NCBI GenBank assembly: GCA_964292325.1
Contig: CAXYVG010000120.1
Span: forward strand, 1 to 9,603
Reading direction: 5' to 3'
From: CTSoil-075 sp964292325
Lineage (GTDB): Bacteria > Bacillota > Negativicutes > DSM-13327
DNA: 9,603 bases
Positions within the stretch are counted from its first letter, which is position 1; each line of letters begins with the position of its first letter. A program made the position numbers and the translations under genes. The notes under the pieces were generated by a model. That model ran no database searches, was not told the origin of the DNA, and saw nothing but the letters and a program-made list of their open reading frames with translations. Positions 1 to 7,336 of the stretch are shown here, piece by piece.

Positions 1-1140
1 CAAAAGATTGGTACTGTTAGATATACAGACTATAACCCCACGATTAAATATGTTGTTACTCCAGATGGCAGAGAATTAAAAATAGCAAACCTTGTAGAGG
101 AAACAACCTCTGAACGTGAAACACTTCAACGCTATCTCCGTAACATAAAAAAGAAAGAAGATGTAGATATTATCATAGCACTTGGAACAGCAAAGGAAGG
201 ATTCGACTGGAAATGGTGTGAACACTGCCTTACAATTGGAGTTCGAGGATCATTGACAGAAATTGTGCAGATCATAGGCAGATGTACCCGTGACTGCGAA
301 GGAAAAGAGACTGCCCAATTTACAAATCTGATAGCAATGCCTAATGCTAAACAAGATGATGTAACCGTAGCTGTCAATGATTTATTGAAAGCAATAACGG
401 CTTCACTTCTGATGGAACAAGTAATGGCGCCATCGTGGAAGTTTAAAACAGCCAAAGAGGTAAAAGAAGGAGCAGAAGGCGGCGATGGTGATAAACGTAC
501 ACTGATTGTAGAAGGATTGAAACCGTTATCTTCGGAAAAAACAAAAATAATCGTTGCTGAACAATTAGATGACTTGAAAGCGACCATCCTACAAGATGAT
601 ATGATTGTAAAAGCTATGGCATCTGATACCTACGCAGAAACGATCAACAAAGTACTTATCCCTAAAATCATCAAGGAGAAATATCCCGATTTAACCACAG
701 ACGAAGTGGAAGAAGTTCGCCAACGCACGATACTGGATACTATAGTAAAAGGAAATAATGTAGAAGTACAGCCGGACGGACAACGTCTTTTGCGACTTAC
801 CAATAAATTTATCAACATCGATAAACTGTCTATCAATATTATTGACACAATCAATCCTTTTCAAAGGGCCTATGAAATTCTGTCGAAACAGGTGAATGCT
901 GGAATGCTGAAAGTGATCCAAGATACGATTGCCGAACAAAAATACGACATGAGCCTTGAAGAAGCTATTTTTCTCTTCAAAGGTCCATTGAAGCAATATA
1001 TAGTTGCCAACAATGGGCAACTTCCTGATATTAATCACCCTAATCTGAAAGTACAAAGGCTGGCACAAGCCTATCTGAAGATTAAGAATCAGAAAATCAG
1101 AAAAGAAATGGGATTGGAATACGATCCAAAGAGTAATTAA
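1..1140 (+). CDS. Superfamily 2 (DEAD/DEAH-type) helicase, 3' part
   Basis: The reading frame is open from base 1 to the TAA at 1138-1140, giving 379 residues of a protein that starts before the window. Only the second RecA-like lobe and the C-terminal tail are visible. A motif V region (IALGTAKEGFDW, residues 59-70 of the visible part) is followed by an SF2 motif VI, Q90-I-I-G-R94-C-T-R97, which matches QxxGRxxR with both arginine-finger positions. Walker A and DEAH must lie upstream. The tail after about residue 105 looks helical and I recognise no domain in it. The family uses ATP to translocate on or open nucleic acid; helicases of this kind are common in restriction and other defence loci. 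It ends 22 nt before the GIY-YIG locus, so co-transcription is likely. The TTG at 253 lies between motifs V and VI and cannot be the true start. Confidence is high for helicase and low for subtype. Confidence 0.85.
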   Translation, partial: QKIGTVRYTDYNPTIKYVVTPDGRELKIANLVEETTSERETLQRYLRNIKKKEDVDIIIALGTAKEGFDWKWCEHCLTIGVRGSLTEIVQIIGRCTRDCEGKETAQFTNLIAMPNAKQDDVTVAVNDLLKAITASLLMEQVMAPSWKFKTAKEVKEGAEGGDGDKRTLIVEGLKPLSSEKTKIIVAEQLDDLKATILQDDMIVKAMASDTYAETINKVLIPKIIKEKYPDLTTDEVEEVRQRTILDTIVKGNNVEVQPDGQRLLRLTNKFINIDKLSINIIDTINPFQRAYEILSKQVNAGMLKVIQDTIAEQKYDMSLEEAIFLFKGPLKQYIVANNGQLPDINHPNLKVQRLAQAYLKIKNQKIRKEMGLEYDPKSN

Positions 1141-1162
1141 TTCATAAATAGAAAAGTGTCCC

Positions 1163-1432
1163 ATGGAATATCCTAAAGAGCTTGAAGAATTATTTAACGA
1201 TCCCCTTTTAGCAGATGTTAAACCTGCTTCTAAGCCACTGACAGCAGATGACCGTTTGGCCGAGAAACTTTTGTGCATTAATGAGTATATAAAGCGAACA
1301 GGGCATTGCCCCTTGCCTGAAGGAGGTTTTGAAGAAAAGAAACTTTGTCGAAGTCTGGAGGCCATACAGAATCATCGTTCAGTATCTTCATTAAAGGATT
1401 ATGATGAATTCAACCTGTTAAATATAGAGTAA
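1163..1432 (+). CDS. Small protein: detached N-terminal module of the GIY-YIG nuclease locus
   Basis: An 89-residue protein starts at ATG 1163 and stops at TAA 1430-1432. It opens with a short acidic amphipathic stretch, KELEELFNDPLL, that recurs almost unchanged at the start of the next protein (KELEELFKDPIL). The rest (about residues 28-87) is a compact helical region with the pattern RLAEKLLCINEYIKR, then EKKLCRSLEAI, then DEFNLL. From memory, unverified here, similar sequence forms the N-terminus of longer single-chain GIY-YIG (T5orf172) proteins. It is in the same frame as the next gene: after TAA only one codon (CTT) precedes the next ATG. It is therefore either a genuine small subunit with coupled translation, or the front of one gene cut by a nonsense change. 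No catalytic motif is visible in the small part itself. Confidence 0.6.
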   Translation: MEYPKELEELFNDPLLADVKPASKPLTADDRLAEKLLCINEYIKRTGHCPLPEGGFEEKKLCRSLEAIQNHRSVSSLKDYDEFNLLNIE

Positions 1433-1435
1433 CTT

Positions 1436-2701
1436 ATGGAAATAGATGACATCAATAAAGAATTGGAGGAGCTATTTAAAGACCCCATATTAAAGATAAC
1501 TGATGAGGAGAAAGCCCTTTTTACTCTTCCGGAAGTCCTAAAGGCAAAGAAAGAACGTAAAGAAGCTGATTATGTAGCTCAACGAGTTGTTTGTGAAAAC
1601 TTTGCTGATTATGAATCCGGATTTAAGCAAGTCCATAAAGATCTACGTGAAGGCAAACGAATGTTGAAAAGATATACAGGTGAATCTGCTATTCAAGCCG
1701 GATATTATTATGTATTAAACGGGGTAGTGGTTTATTTGGATAAGCTGATAGAGATGAGGAAAGAGAACAGAACCGGCGGACACCTCGATGGACGGACACG
1801 CCTTATATATGAAAACGGAACAGAATCTGATATAAAATTCAGAACTTTAGGAAAAAGCATACAAATAGACGGGTTCATTATTACAGAGAGTACAGAAACA
1901 GATGAAGTTGCTTTAGAAGTTCGTTTTAATAATATAGAAAGTTCTGATATTGCGGATGGATACATATATGTACTATCTTCTTTATCTACTGATCCACAAA
2001 TACAAGGGCAAAAAGACTTATATAAAATAGGTTTCTCAACAACAAGAGTTGAAGAACGGATAAAGAATTGTGAATATGAGCCGACTTACCTAATGGACCA
2101 AGTGAAAATAGTTTCGGTATGGAAAACCTTTAATATGAAGACAAACGTATTCGAAAACATTATCCATCAGTTTTTTAAATCCGTACAATTCAAAGTTAAG
2201 GTTAGAGATATAGCGGGGAACGAGTCTATCCCTCAAGAATGGTTTGTTGTGCCATTAGGGATTATTGAACGAGTGGTAGAAATGATTATTGATGGTTCCG
2301 TTGTTGATTATAGATATAATCCAACCATGCAAGTACTCGAAAAGGTTGAAAAAGAAAAGAGAACAGCAAGTGATAAAGTAGATACAACTGGCTGGTCTAT
2401 CCTAACACTGCGAATCAAACAAATTTATTTTGATTTAATCCTAAAAGGTGAAAAAACGGTTGAATACAGAGATATGAAGCAAAGCCAAATAGGCAAATAC
2501 ACATGGGTAGAACAAGATACAGGCACTAGATATTTGCGCAAATTTGATGCATTACGTCTATTTGTTCGAAATACAGCCGGCGGCGGAGACAGAATGTTGG
2601 TCGAAGTTATAGATACTCAATATAATCCGGATTCTAGACAGGTGGAGTACCTGCTGGGAAAGGTTTTGGAAGTTGATATCAAATCTAATTTACATAAATA
2701 A
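1436..2701 (+). CDS. GIY-YIG (T5orf172-like) nuclease with C-terminal ASCH domain
   Basis: A 421-residue protein with three parts. Residues 1-150 hold the ELEELFKDPIL stretch and a lysine/arginine-rich region that I cannot assign. Residues 174-297 are a GIY-YIG nuclease of the T5orf172 type: G175-Y-I-Y-V-L, then L-Y196-K-I-G199, arginines at 204 and 208, the metal-binding glutamate E240 in FENIIHQFF, and the closing EWFVVP at 268-273. The catalytic set looks intact. Residues 317-418 look like an ASCH domain (PUA-like fold) with the family signature GxKxxExR at G338, K340, E343 and R345. ASCH and related PUA-like folds bind RNA or modified nucleotides, so this may be a nuclease joined to a modified-base reader (inference). 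Start ATG 1436 lies 3 nt after the previous stop, in the same frame. The last codon is followed directly by the start region of the HAD gene. Confidence 0.8.
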   Translation: MEIDDINKELEELFKDPILKITDEEKALFTLPEVLKAKKERKEADYVAQRVVCENFADYESGFKQVHKDLREGKRMLKRYTGESAIQAGYYYVLNGVVVYLDKLIEMRKENRTGGHLDGRTRLIYENGTESDIKFRTLGKSIQIDGFIITESTETDEVALEVRFNNIESSDIADGYIYVLSSLSTDPQIQGQKDLYKIGFSTTRVEERIKNCEYEPTYLMDQVKIVSVWKTFNMKTNVFENIIHQFFKSVQFKVKVRDIAGNESIPQEWFVVPLGIIERVVEMIIDGSVVDYRYNPTMQVLEKVEKEKRTASDKVDTTGWSILTLRIKQIYFDLILKGEKTVEYRDMKQSQIGKYTWVEQDTGTRYLRKFDALRLFVRNTAGGGDRMLVEVIDTQYNPDSRQVEYLLGKVLEVDIKSNLHK

Positions 2702-2702
2702 T

Positions 2703-3617
2703 ATGCAAAATATAATAGCAGTCATTTGGGATTTTGATAAAACGCTAGTAGATGGCTATATGCAAGATCCTATCTTTGAAGAGTATAATATAGATCCTAA
2801 GAATTTTTGGGAAGAAGTAAACAAATTACCTGAACGATATTTGAAAGAGCAGGATGTAAAGGTTAATCCAGATACAATTTATCTGAATCAGTTCATTAAA
2901 TATGCTAAAGAAGGCAAATTTGCAGGATTGAACAATGATAAGTTAAAGGAATTTGGAAGTAAGTTAAAATTCTATCCCGGTATCCCTGATATATTTAGAA
3001 CCAGTAAAGAACTACTAGCAAATGATCCAGCCTGCAAAGAGTATAATATTAAAGTGGAGCACTATATTGTTAGTACTGGATTTGCTCAAGTTATACGAGG
3101 TTCTTCCGTTATGGAGCATATTGAAGATATTTGGGGGTGCGAGCTAATAGAAGCACCTGATCCGAATCAAGAAGGTTGTTCTATCATCAGTGAAATAGGA
3201 TTTACAATTGATAATTCTACTAAAACTAGAGCCATCTTTGAAATCAATAAGGGTATCAATAAAAATCAAGATGTAAATGTAAATAGCAATTTGTCTGAAG
3301 AGCAAAGAAGAATAAGCTTTAAGAATATGATTTATATAGCGGATGGTCCTAGTGATGTTCCTGCTTTTTCTGTTGTAAAAGGAAGAGGAGGCGCAACTTT
3401 TGCTATATACCCTCACGGTAATGAAAAAGCATTCAAACAAGTGGAACAGTTGAGAATAGAAGGACGTATTGATATGTTTGCAGAAGCTAACTATAATGAT
3501 AAAACAACCGCTTCTATGTGGATTTGTAATAAGATACTTGAATTTGCAGAGCGTATTAAACAAACAGAGAAAAGTAAACATTCTGGGAATTTCAACACCC
3601 CCAAACACTTAATATAG
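2703..3617 (+). CDS. HAD-family hydrolase (phosphatase-like)
   Basis: A 304-residue protein when started at ATG 2703; a TTG 30 nt upstream in the same frame would overlap the previous gene and adds nothing HAD-like, so ATG is preferred. HAD motifs are clear: motif I W-D10-F-D12-K-T-L with the nucleophile and acid/base aspartates, motif II VSTG (S124-T125), a candidate motif III lysine at K174 in STKTRAIF, and motif IV IADGPSDVPAF with D214 and D218. Spacing between motifs I and II suggests a cap domain at about residues 20-110. The family transfers phosphate through an aspartyl-phosphate; the substrate is unknown. The gene sits 1 nt after the GIY-YIG/ASCH gene and 15 nt before the DUF262 gene, which suggests a role in the same system, perhaps acting on nucleotides or on DNA/RNA ends (inference). 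It could also be a housekeeping-type phosphatase carried along. Confidence 0.85.
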   Translation: MQNIIAVIWDFDKTLVDGYMQDPIFEEYNIDPKNFWEEVNKLPERYLKEQDVKVNPDTIYLNQFIKYAKEGKFAGLNNDKLKEFGSKLKFYPGIPDIFRTSKELLANDPACKEYNIKVEHYIVSTGFAQVIRGSSVMEHIEDIWGCELIEAPDPNQEGCSIISEIGFTIDNSTKTRAIFEINKGINKNQDVNVNSNLSEEQRRISFKNMIYIADGPSDVPAFSVVKGRGGATFAIYPHGNEKAFKQVEQLRIEGRIDMFAEANYNDKTTASMWICNKILEFAERIKQTEKSKHSGNFNTPKHLI

Positions 3618-3632
3618 CAAACTTTATCAATT

Positions 3633-5447
3633 ATGGCTGAAAAATATAATGCATCCAATATAGCATTAGAACAAATCCTGAACTTCATTAAGTCCGGTGA
3701 AATCGCTATTCCTGAAATTCAACGTCCTTTTGTCTGGAAACCCAGACAGGTACGTGATTTGATTGACTCACTATACACAGGTTATCCAACCGGATACTTT
3801 ATTATCTCTCAAAGTCCCAATATGAAGTTGAAAGACGGCACTCTTTCCGAAGGAAAAAAGATAATGATAGATGGACAACAACGTGTAACTGCACTGATGA
3901 CTGCCATTATGGGAATGGAAGTTATCAATGCCAACTTCGAGAAAAAAAGAATAAAAATAGCATTTAATCCTTTGGCTAATCCTGAAAATGAGGAAGAAAT
4001 ATTCAAAGTACAAGATAATGCCATTTTGAGAGATAAACGCTGGATTGCAGATATTGCAGAAGTTTTTAAACCGACTTTTGATCTATGGCAGTTCGTAAAT
4101 GAATATTGTACTGTAAATACTGAGATTAGAGGAAGCGAATTGAATAAAATTCTCATGCAGTTGATGGATATCAAGAACCGTCAAATAGGTGTAATTACGT
4201 TAAACAGAGAGCTCACAATTGACGAAGTTACAGAGATTTTCATTCGCATCAACAGCCAAGGGGCAAAACTGAACCAAGCAGACTTTGCCATGTCAAAGAT
4301 TGCAGCCAATACGAACTATGGCGGTAATGTACTAAGAAAAGCTATCGATTATTTCTCGCATTTAGCTATCCAACCGGATTGGTATGGAGATATGTGTAAA
4401 GATGTAGAATTTATCGCGACTCCGTTTGCTAATAAGTTAAAGTGGCTGAAAGATGATCGTGAAGATATATTCGACCCTGATTATAATGATATTCTTCGAA
4501 TAGCCTTCATGTATAAATTCAATCGTGCCAAAATGAAGGATTTGGTAAGTTTGTTAGGAGGACGCGATTTTGAGACACGTGAATACAAAGAAGAGATCGC
4601 AGAAGTTTCATTTCAAAAACTCACAGAAGGGGTTATGGATTTAATGAACGAGTATGCCTTTTCGAACTTTGTATTAACAATTAAGTCAGCCGGATTTATC
4701 AGTAATAAATTGATAAACTCACAAATGACACTCGATTTCGCCTATACGCTTTATCTCTTACTCCATGCTGATCCTAATATTGACAATTCAAAAATTAAGC
4801 ACTACATTGCAAAATGGTATGTCATGACAACTTTAACCAGCAGATATATCACCTCCCCTGAGAGTGTTATGGATACAGATATTCGCAGAATTAAAGAAAG
4901 AGGGTTTGTAGCATACTTCGAGGAAGTTGAAGCCGCCAATTTATCTGAGACCTTTTGGAGTGTAGGATTAGTTCAAAACCTAGAAACATCTGCTATCAAC
5001 AGCCCATATTTTAATACGTATCTAGCAGCACAAATTTATAATGGAGATAATGCTCTATTTACAAATGGAGGTAAAGTTAGTGATTTGATTACCGTCATTG
5101 GGGATGTTCATCACATTTTCCCTAAAAAGTATTTAATCAGAAATGGCTGGACGGATAAATCGAAATACAATCAAATTGCAAACTACACCTATCTTGATAC
5201 ACAAGTTAATAAAGCGGTATCTGATGATGCACCCTACATTTATTTCAGCAAAGCATTCGAACAATGTGAGACCAAACAACTCATATATGGCAATATTACG
5301 GACTTAGATGTACTTCATAAGAATTTGAAACAAAATTGCATCCCGGAAAATATAGTAGAGATGTGGAATACTGATTACGACATTTTTTTAAATAAACGGC
5401 GTAAATTAATGGCGCATAAGATTAAAGAATACTATTATAATTTATAA
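3633..5447 (+). CDS. DUF262-DUF1524 (GmrSD-type) restriction protein
   Basis: A 604-residue protein with both halves of the GmrSD class. The N-terminal DUF262 (ParB/Srx-like NTPase fold) shows IPEIQRPFVW (26-35), the nucleotide-binding D80-G-Q-Q-R84, and the later FIRINSQGAKLNQADF (203-218). The C-terminal DUF1524 is an HNH-type nuclease: H493-H494-I-F-P-K-K-Y-L, followed by N513 and N517 in KYNQIANYTYLD. All expected key residues appear to be present. Characterised GmrSD proteins use NTP to cut DNA carrying modified, often glucosylated, cytosines, mainly phage DNA; the target of this one is unknown. GmrS and GmrD can be separate proteins, and here they are one chain of usual length. The start ATG 3633 lies 15 nt after the HAD gene, consistent with one operon. 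Confidence in the family is high. Confidence 0.9.
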   Translation: MAEKYNASNIALEQILNFIKSGEIAIPEIQRPFVWKPRQVRDLIDSLYTGYPTGYFIISQSPNMKLKDGTLSEGKKIMIDGQQRVTALMTAIMGMEVINANFEKKRIKIAFNPLANPENEEEIFKVQDNAILRDKRWIADIAEVFKPTFDLWQFVNEYCTVNTEIRGSELNKILMQLMDIKNRQIGVITLNRELTIDEVTEIFIRINSQGAKLNQADFAMSKIAANTNYGGNVLRKAIDYFSHLAIQPDWYGDMCKDVEFIATPFANKLKWLKDDREDIFDPDYNDILRIAFMYKFNRAKMKDLVSLLGGRDFETREYKEEIAEVSFQKLTEGVMDLMNEYAFSNFVLTIKSAGFISNKLINSQMTLDFAYTLYLLLHADPNIDNSKIKHYIAKWYVMTTLTSRYITSPESVMDTDIRRIKERGFVAYFEEVEAANLSETFWSVGLVQNLETSAINSPYFNTYLAAQIYNGDNALFTNGGKVSDLITVIGDVHHIFPKKYLIRNGWTDKSKYNQIANYTYLDTQVNKAVSDDAPYIYFSKAFEQCETKQLIYGNITDLDVLHKNLKQNCIPENIVEMWNTDYDIFLNKRRKLMAHKIKEYYYNL

Positions 5448-5457
5448 AGAAGGCTAT

Positions 5458-5499
5458 ATGCAGTTCATATATAATACAACAATAATGATTCATGACTAA
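5458..5499 (+). other. Possible short leader reading frame overlapping the Fic start
   Basis: After the DUF262 stop, AAAGAAGG (5446-5453) precedes an ATG at 5458 that opens a 13-residue frame (MQFIYNTTIMIHD) ending with TAA at 5497-5499, overlapping the Fic start codon at 5492 in another frame. The purine-rich run is better placed for this ATG than for the Fic ATG. It could couple translation between the two genes, or be chance in AT-rich spacer. Confidence 0.15.
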
Positions 5500-6520
5500 A
5501 GAACAGAAAATATTATCTCTTTTAGCTCAGTTCAAAGAGTTGGGTATAGATCAGCAGATAGACTATAACAAGTTCTATCTATACTCTATTATTACCCATT
5601 CAACAGCTATTGAGGGTTCTACCGTCACCGAAATAGAAAACCAACTTTTATTCGACGAGGGTATCAGCGCAAAAGGTCGTTCAATGACTGAACAGTTAAT
5701 GAACTTAGACCTGAAAGCTGCATACGAACAATCAATTGCCTTTGCAAAGAGCCATAGTGATATTACCGTTGAGATGCTTAAGAAGCTATCCTCTGTGGTT
5801 TTAAAGAATACAGGAACAATCTATCAAACTGCTTTAGGAGAATTTTCGTCAGCAAATGGAGATCTACGTTTACTAAATGTTACGGCTGGTACCGGAGGGC
5901 GTTCTTATATGAATTACTCAAAAGTACCTACTAAGCTAGCAGAGCTTTGCGAAAACATAAACCAAAGACGAAAGTCTCTATCAAAAAGAGAGATTATCGA
6001 ATGCTACAAATTGAGCTTCGATGCTCACTTTCATTTGGTAACTATCCACCCTTGGGCTGACGGCAACGGCCGAATGTCTCGTTTGCTGATGAATCAGTTG
6101 CAGTTTGAATTTGGGCTCATCCCCACCAATATCAACAAAGACCGTAAAGCGGAATATATTGAAGCCCTTATTGCCACCCGTGAAAATGATGATATTGAGT
6201 TGTTTCGTAACTTTATGTTTGATGAACATATTCGTAACTTGGAGGAGACAATTCGTAATTATCAGGCATCAATAGAGGATACTGGTTTAGAACCTCGTAT
6301 CGATGTCGGTATAAATGTCGGTATAAATGTCGGTATAAACGAGCAGCGTACATTAGAACTTATTCGAATTAATAATCGGATAACTGCAAAAGAAGTAGCA
6401 GAATCGCTCTCGGTTTCCTTACGGCAGGGTGAACGTATTATGGCAACACTAAAGGAGAAAGGTTTAATTAAACGTGTTGGTTCTAATAAATCGGGGCATT
6501 GGGAGTTGAATGAGCCATAA
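5492..6520 (+). CDS. Fic-domain protein (predicted AMPylator) with self-inhibitory motif and winged-helix tail
   Basis: A 342-residue protein. The Fic core (about residues 85-245) carries the full active-site motif H186-P-W-A-D190-G-N-G-R194-M-S-R197, matching Hx(F/W)x(D/E)GNGRxxR. Such proteins transfer AMP, or sometimes another nucleotide part, to hydroxyl side chains of target proteins. An N-terminal S37-T-A-I-E41-G42 matches the inhibitory helix signature [S/T]xxxE[G/N], placing it in the class in which the block lies N-terminal on the same chain, so no separate antitoxin is needed. After a linker containing three VGIN units (272-283), residues 285-340 resemble a winged helix (ITAKEVAESLSVSLRQGERIM), which suggests DNA binding or self-regulation. 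The start ATG 5492 is 44 nt after the DUF262 gene, the widest gap in the gene cluster, so an independent promoter is possible although none is evident. The protein target is unknown. Confidence 0.9.
   Translation: MTKEQKILSLLAQFKELGIDQQIDYNKFYLYSIITHSTAIEGSTVTEIENQLLFDEGISAKGRSMTEQLMNLDLKAAYEQSIAFAKSHSDITVEMLKKLSSVVLKNTGTIYQTALGEFSSANGDLRLLNVTAGTGGRSYMNYSKVPTKLAELCENINQRRKSLSKREIIECYKLSFDAHFHLVTIHPWADGNGRMSRLLMNQLQFEFGLIPTNINKDRKAEYIEALIATRENDDIELFRNFMFDEHIRNLEETIRNYQASIEDTGLEPRIDVGINVGINVGINEQRTLELIRINNRITAKEVAESLSVSLRQGERIMATLKEKGLIKRVGSNKSGHWELNEP
6303..6338 (+). repeat. Three perfect 12-bp tandem repeats inside the Fic gene
   Basis: The unit ATGTCGGTATAA is present three times without mismatch, encoding successive VGIN units between the Fic core and the C-terminal winged-helix-like part. 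Because 12 is a multiple of 3, gain or loss of a unit by slippage would keep the frame and only lengthen or shorten the linker. VGIN/VGVN linkers of this type are, from memory, seen in several Bacteroidetes proteins with a C-terminal helix-turn-helix. Confidence 0.95.
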
Positions 6521-6551
6521 ATATCTGTAGAAATTAGCAAATAAATACCCT

Positions 6552-7316
6552 ATGCGCATACAGCTTGCATCCGACCTACATTTGGAGTTCAAAGAGAACC
6601 TCGCTTATATTCAGAGTATCCCGTTTGAGATAACAGGAGATATTTTGATATTAGCTGGAGATACTTTCTACCTCAAAGACAGGACTATGCCAAATATTAA
6701 GTTTTGGCGATGGGCTTCTCAGAACTATCAACAAGTGATATTGGTGCCGGGTAACCACGAATTTTATAACAATGGTGATGTAACTTCTCGTGGAGACTCT
6801 TGGCAATATATGTTTCTCGACAACGTGGGATACTACTATAACAAGGTGGTACGTATTGGTGATGTTGATATTATTCTCTCAACTTTGTGGTCACACATTC
6901 GTGAAGAAAACGAGGTTAGTCTATTCAGAGGAATGAACGATTTTTGCCAGATATTATATGATAAGCATCGTTTACGCATAGAGGATTTTAATGTAGAACA
7001 TAAAAAATGCCTTGCCTTTATCAAGCAAAGTGTCCTCGAAAGTACCGCTAAACACATTGTTGTCGTAACCCATCACCTACCTACTCTTCAAGTTGTTGCC
7101 GAAGAGCGAATAAATGATAGCATGAATAATGCCTATGTTACAGAGTTGGGAAACTTCATTGCCAATAGTCAAATTGATTATTGGATATACGGACACTCTC
7201 ACGAAAATATTAATACCGAAATAGGTGTCACTAAAATTATATCCAATCAGTTGGGGTATTTGCTCAATGGAGAGCAAATAGAGGGATTCAGTACAAGTCG
7301 ATTTATTGAGTTATAA
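6552..7316 (+). CDS. Calcineurin-like metallophosphoesterase
   Basis: A 254-residue protein starting at ATG 6552, 31 nt after the Fic gene. All five metallophosphoesterase motifs are visible: D8-x-H10 (SDLHLE), GD at 36-37 (LAGDTF), GNHE at 67-70, the histidines at 174-175 (VTHHLP), and GHSH at 214-217. These bind two metal ions and hydrolyse phosphomonoesters or diesters. No signal peptide or membrane segment is evident, so it is likely cytoplasmic. The substrate cannot be told from sequence: nucleotides, cyclic nucleotides, nucleic acid or phosphoproteins are all known for the family. Its position between a Fic gene and a DUF2971 gene suggests a role linked to nucleotide-based protein modification, for example removing a modification, but this is inference only. 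Confidence 0.9.
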   Translation: MRIQLASDLHLEFKENLAYIQSIPFEITGDILILAGDTFYLKDRTMPNIKFWRWASQNYQQVILVPGNHEFYNNGDVTSRGDSWQYMFLDNVGYYYNKVVRIGDVDIILSTLWSHIREENEVSLFRGMNDFCQILYDKHRLRIEDFNVEHKKCLAFIKQSVLESTAKHIVVVTHHLPTLQVVAEERINDSMNNAYVTELGNFIANSQIDYWIYGHSHENINTEIGVTKIISNQLGYLLNGEQIEGFSTSRFIEL

Positions 7317-7336
7317 AAAATCAAAAGAATATAAAC

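Noticed and set aside
253..1140. Independent gene starting at TTG 253
   Set aside because: The frame is open to base 1 and the start would cut helicase motif V away from motif VI.
691..1365. Minus-strand 224-aa open frame
   Set aside because: It lies opposite the helicase end and the small protein gene, both of which are clearly coding on the + strand, and the translation has no recognisable motif and unlike-protein composition.
3144..3608. Minus-strand 154-aa open frame
   Set aside because: It lies inside the HAD gene opposite its conserved motif IV; the translation is Ile/Phe/Ser/Cys-rich without any domain.
2673..3617. HAD gene start at TTG 2673
   Set aside because: It overlaps the GIY-YIG gene by 29 nt and adds 10 residues before the natural HAD beginning; ATG 2703 fits better.
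6303..6338. CRISPR-like array
   Set aside because: The repeats are 12 bp, directly adjacent without spacers, and in frame within the Fic coding sequence.
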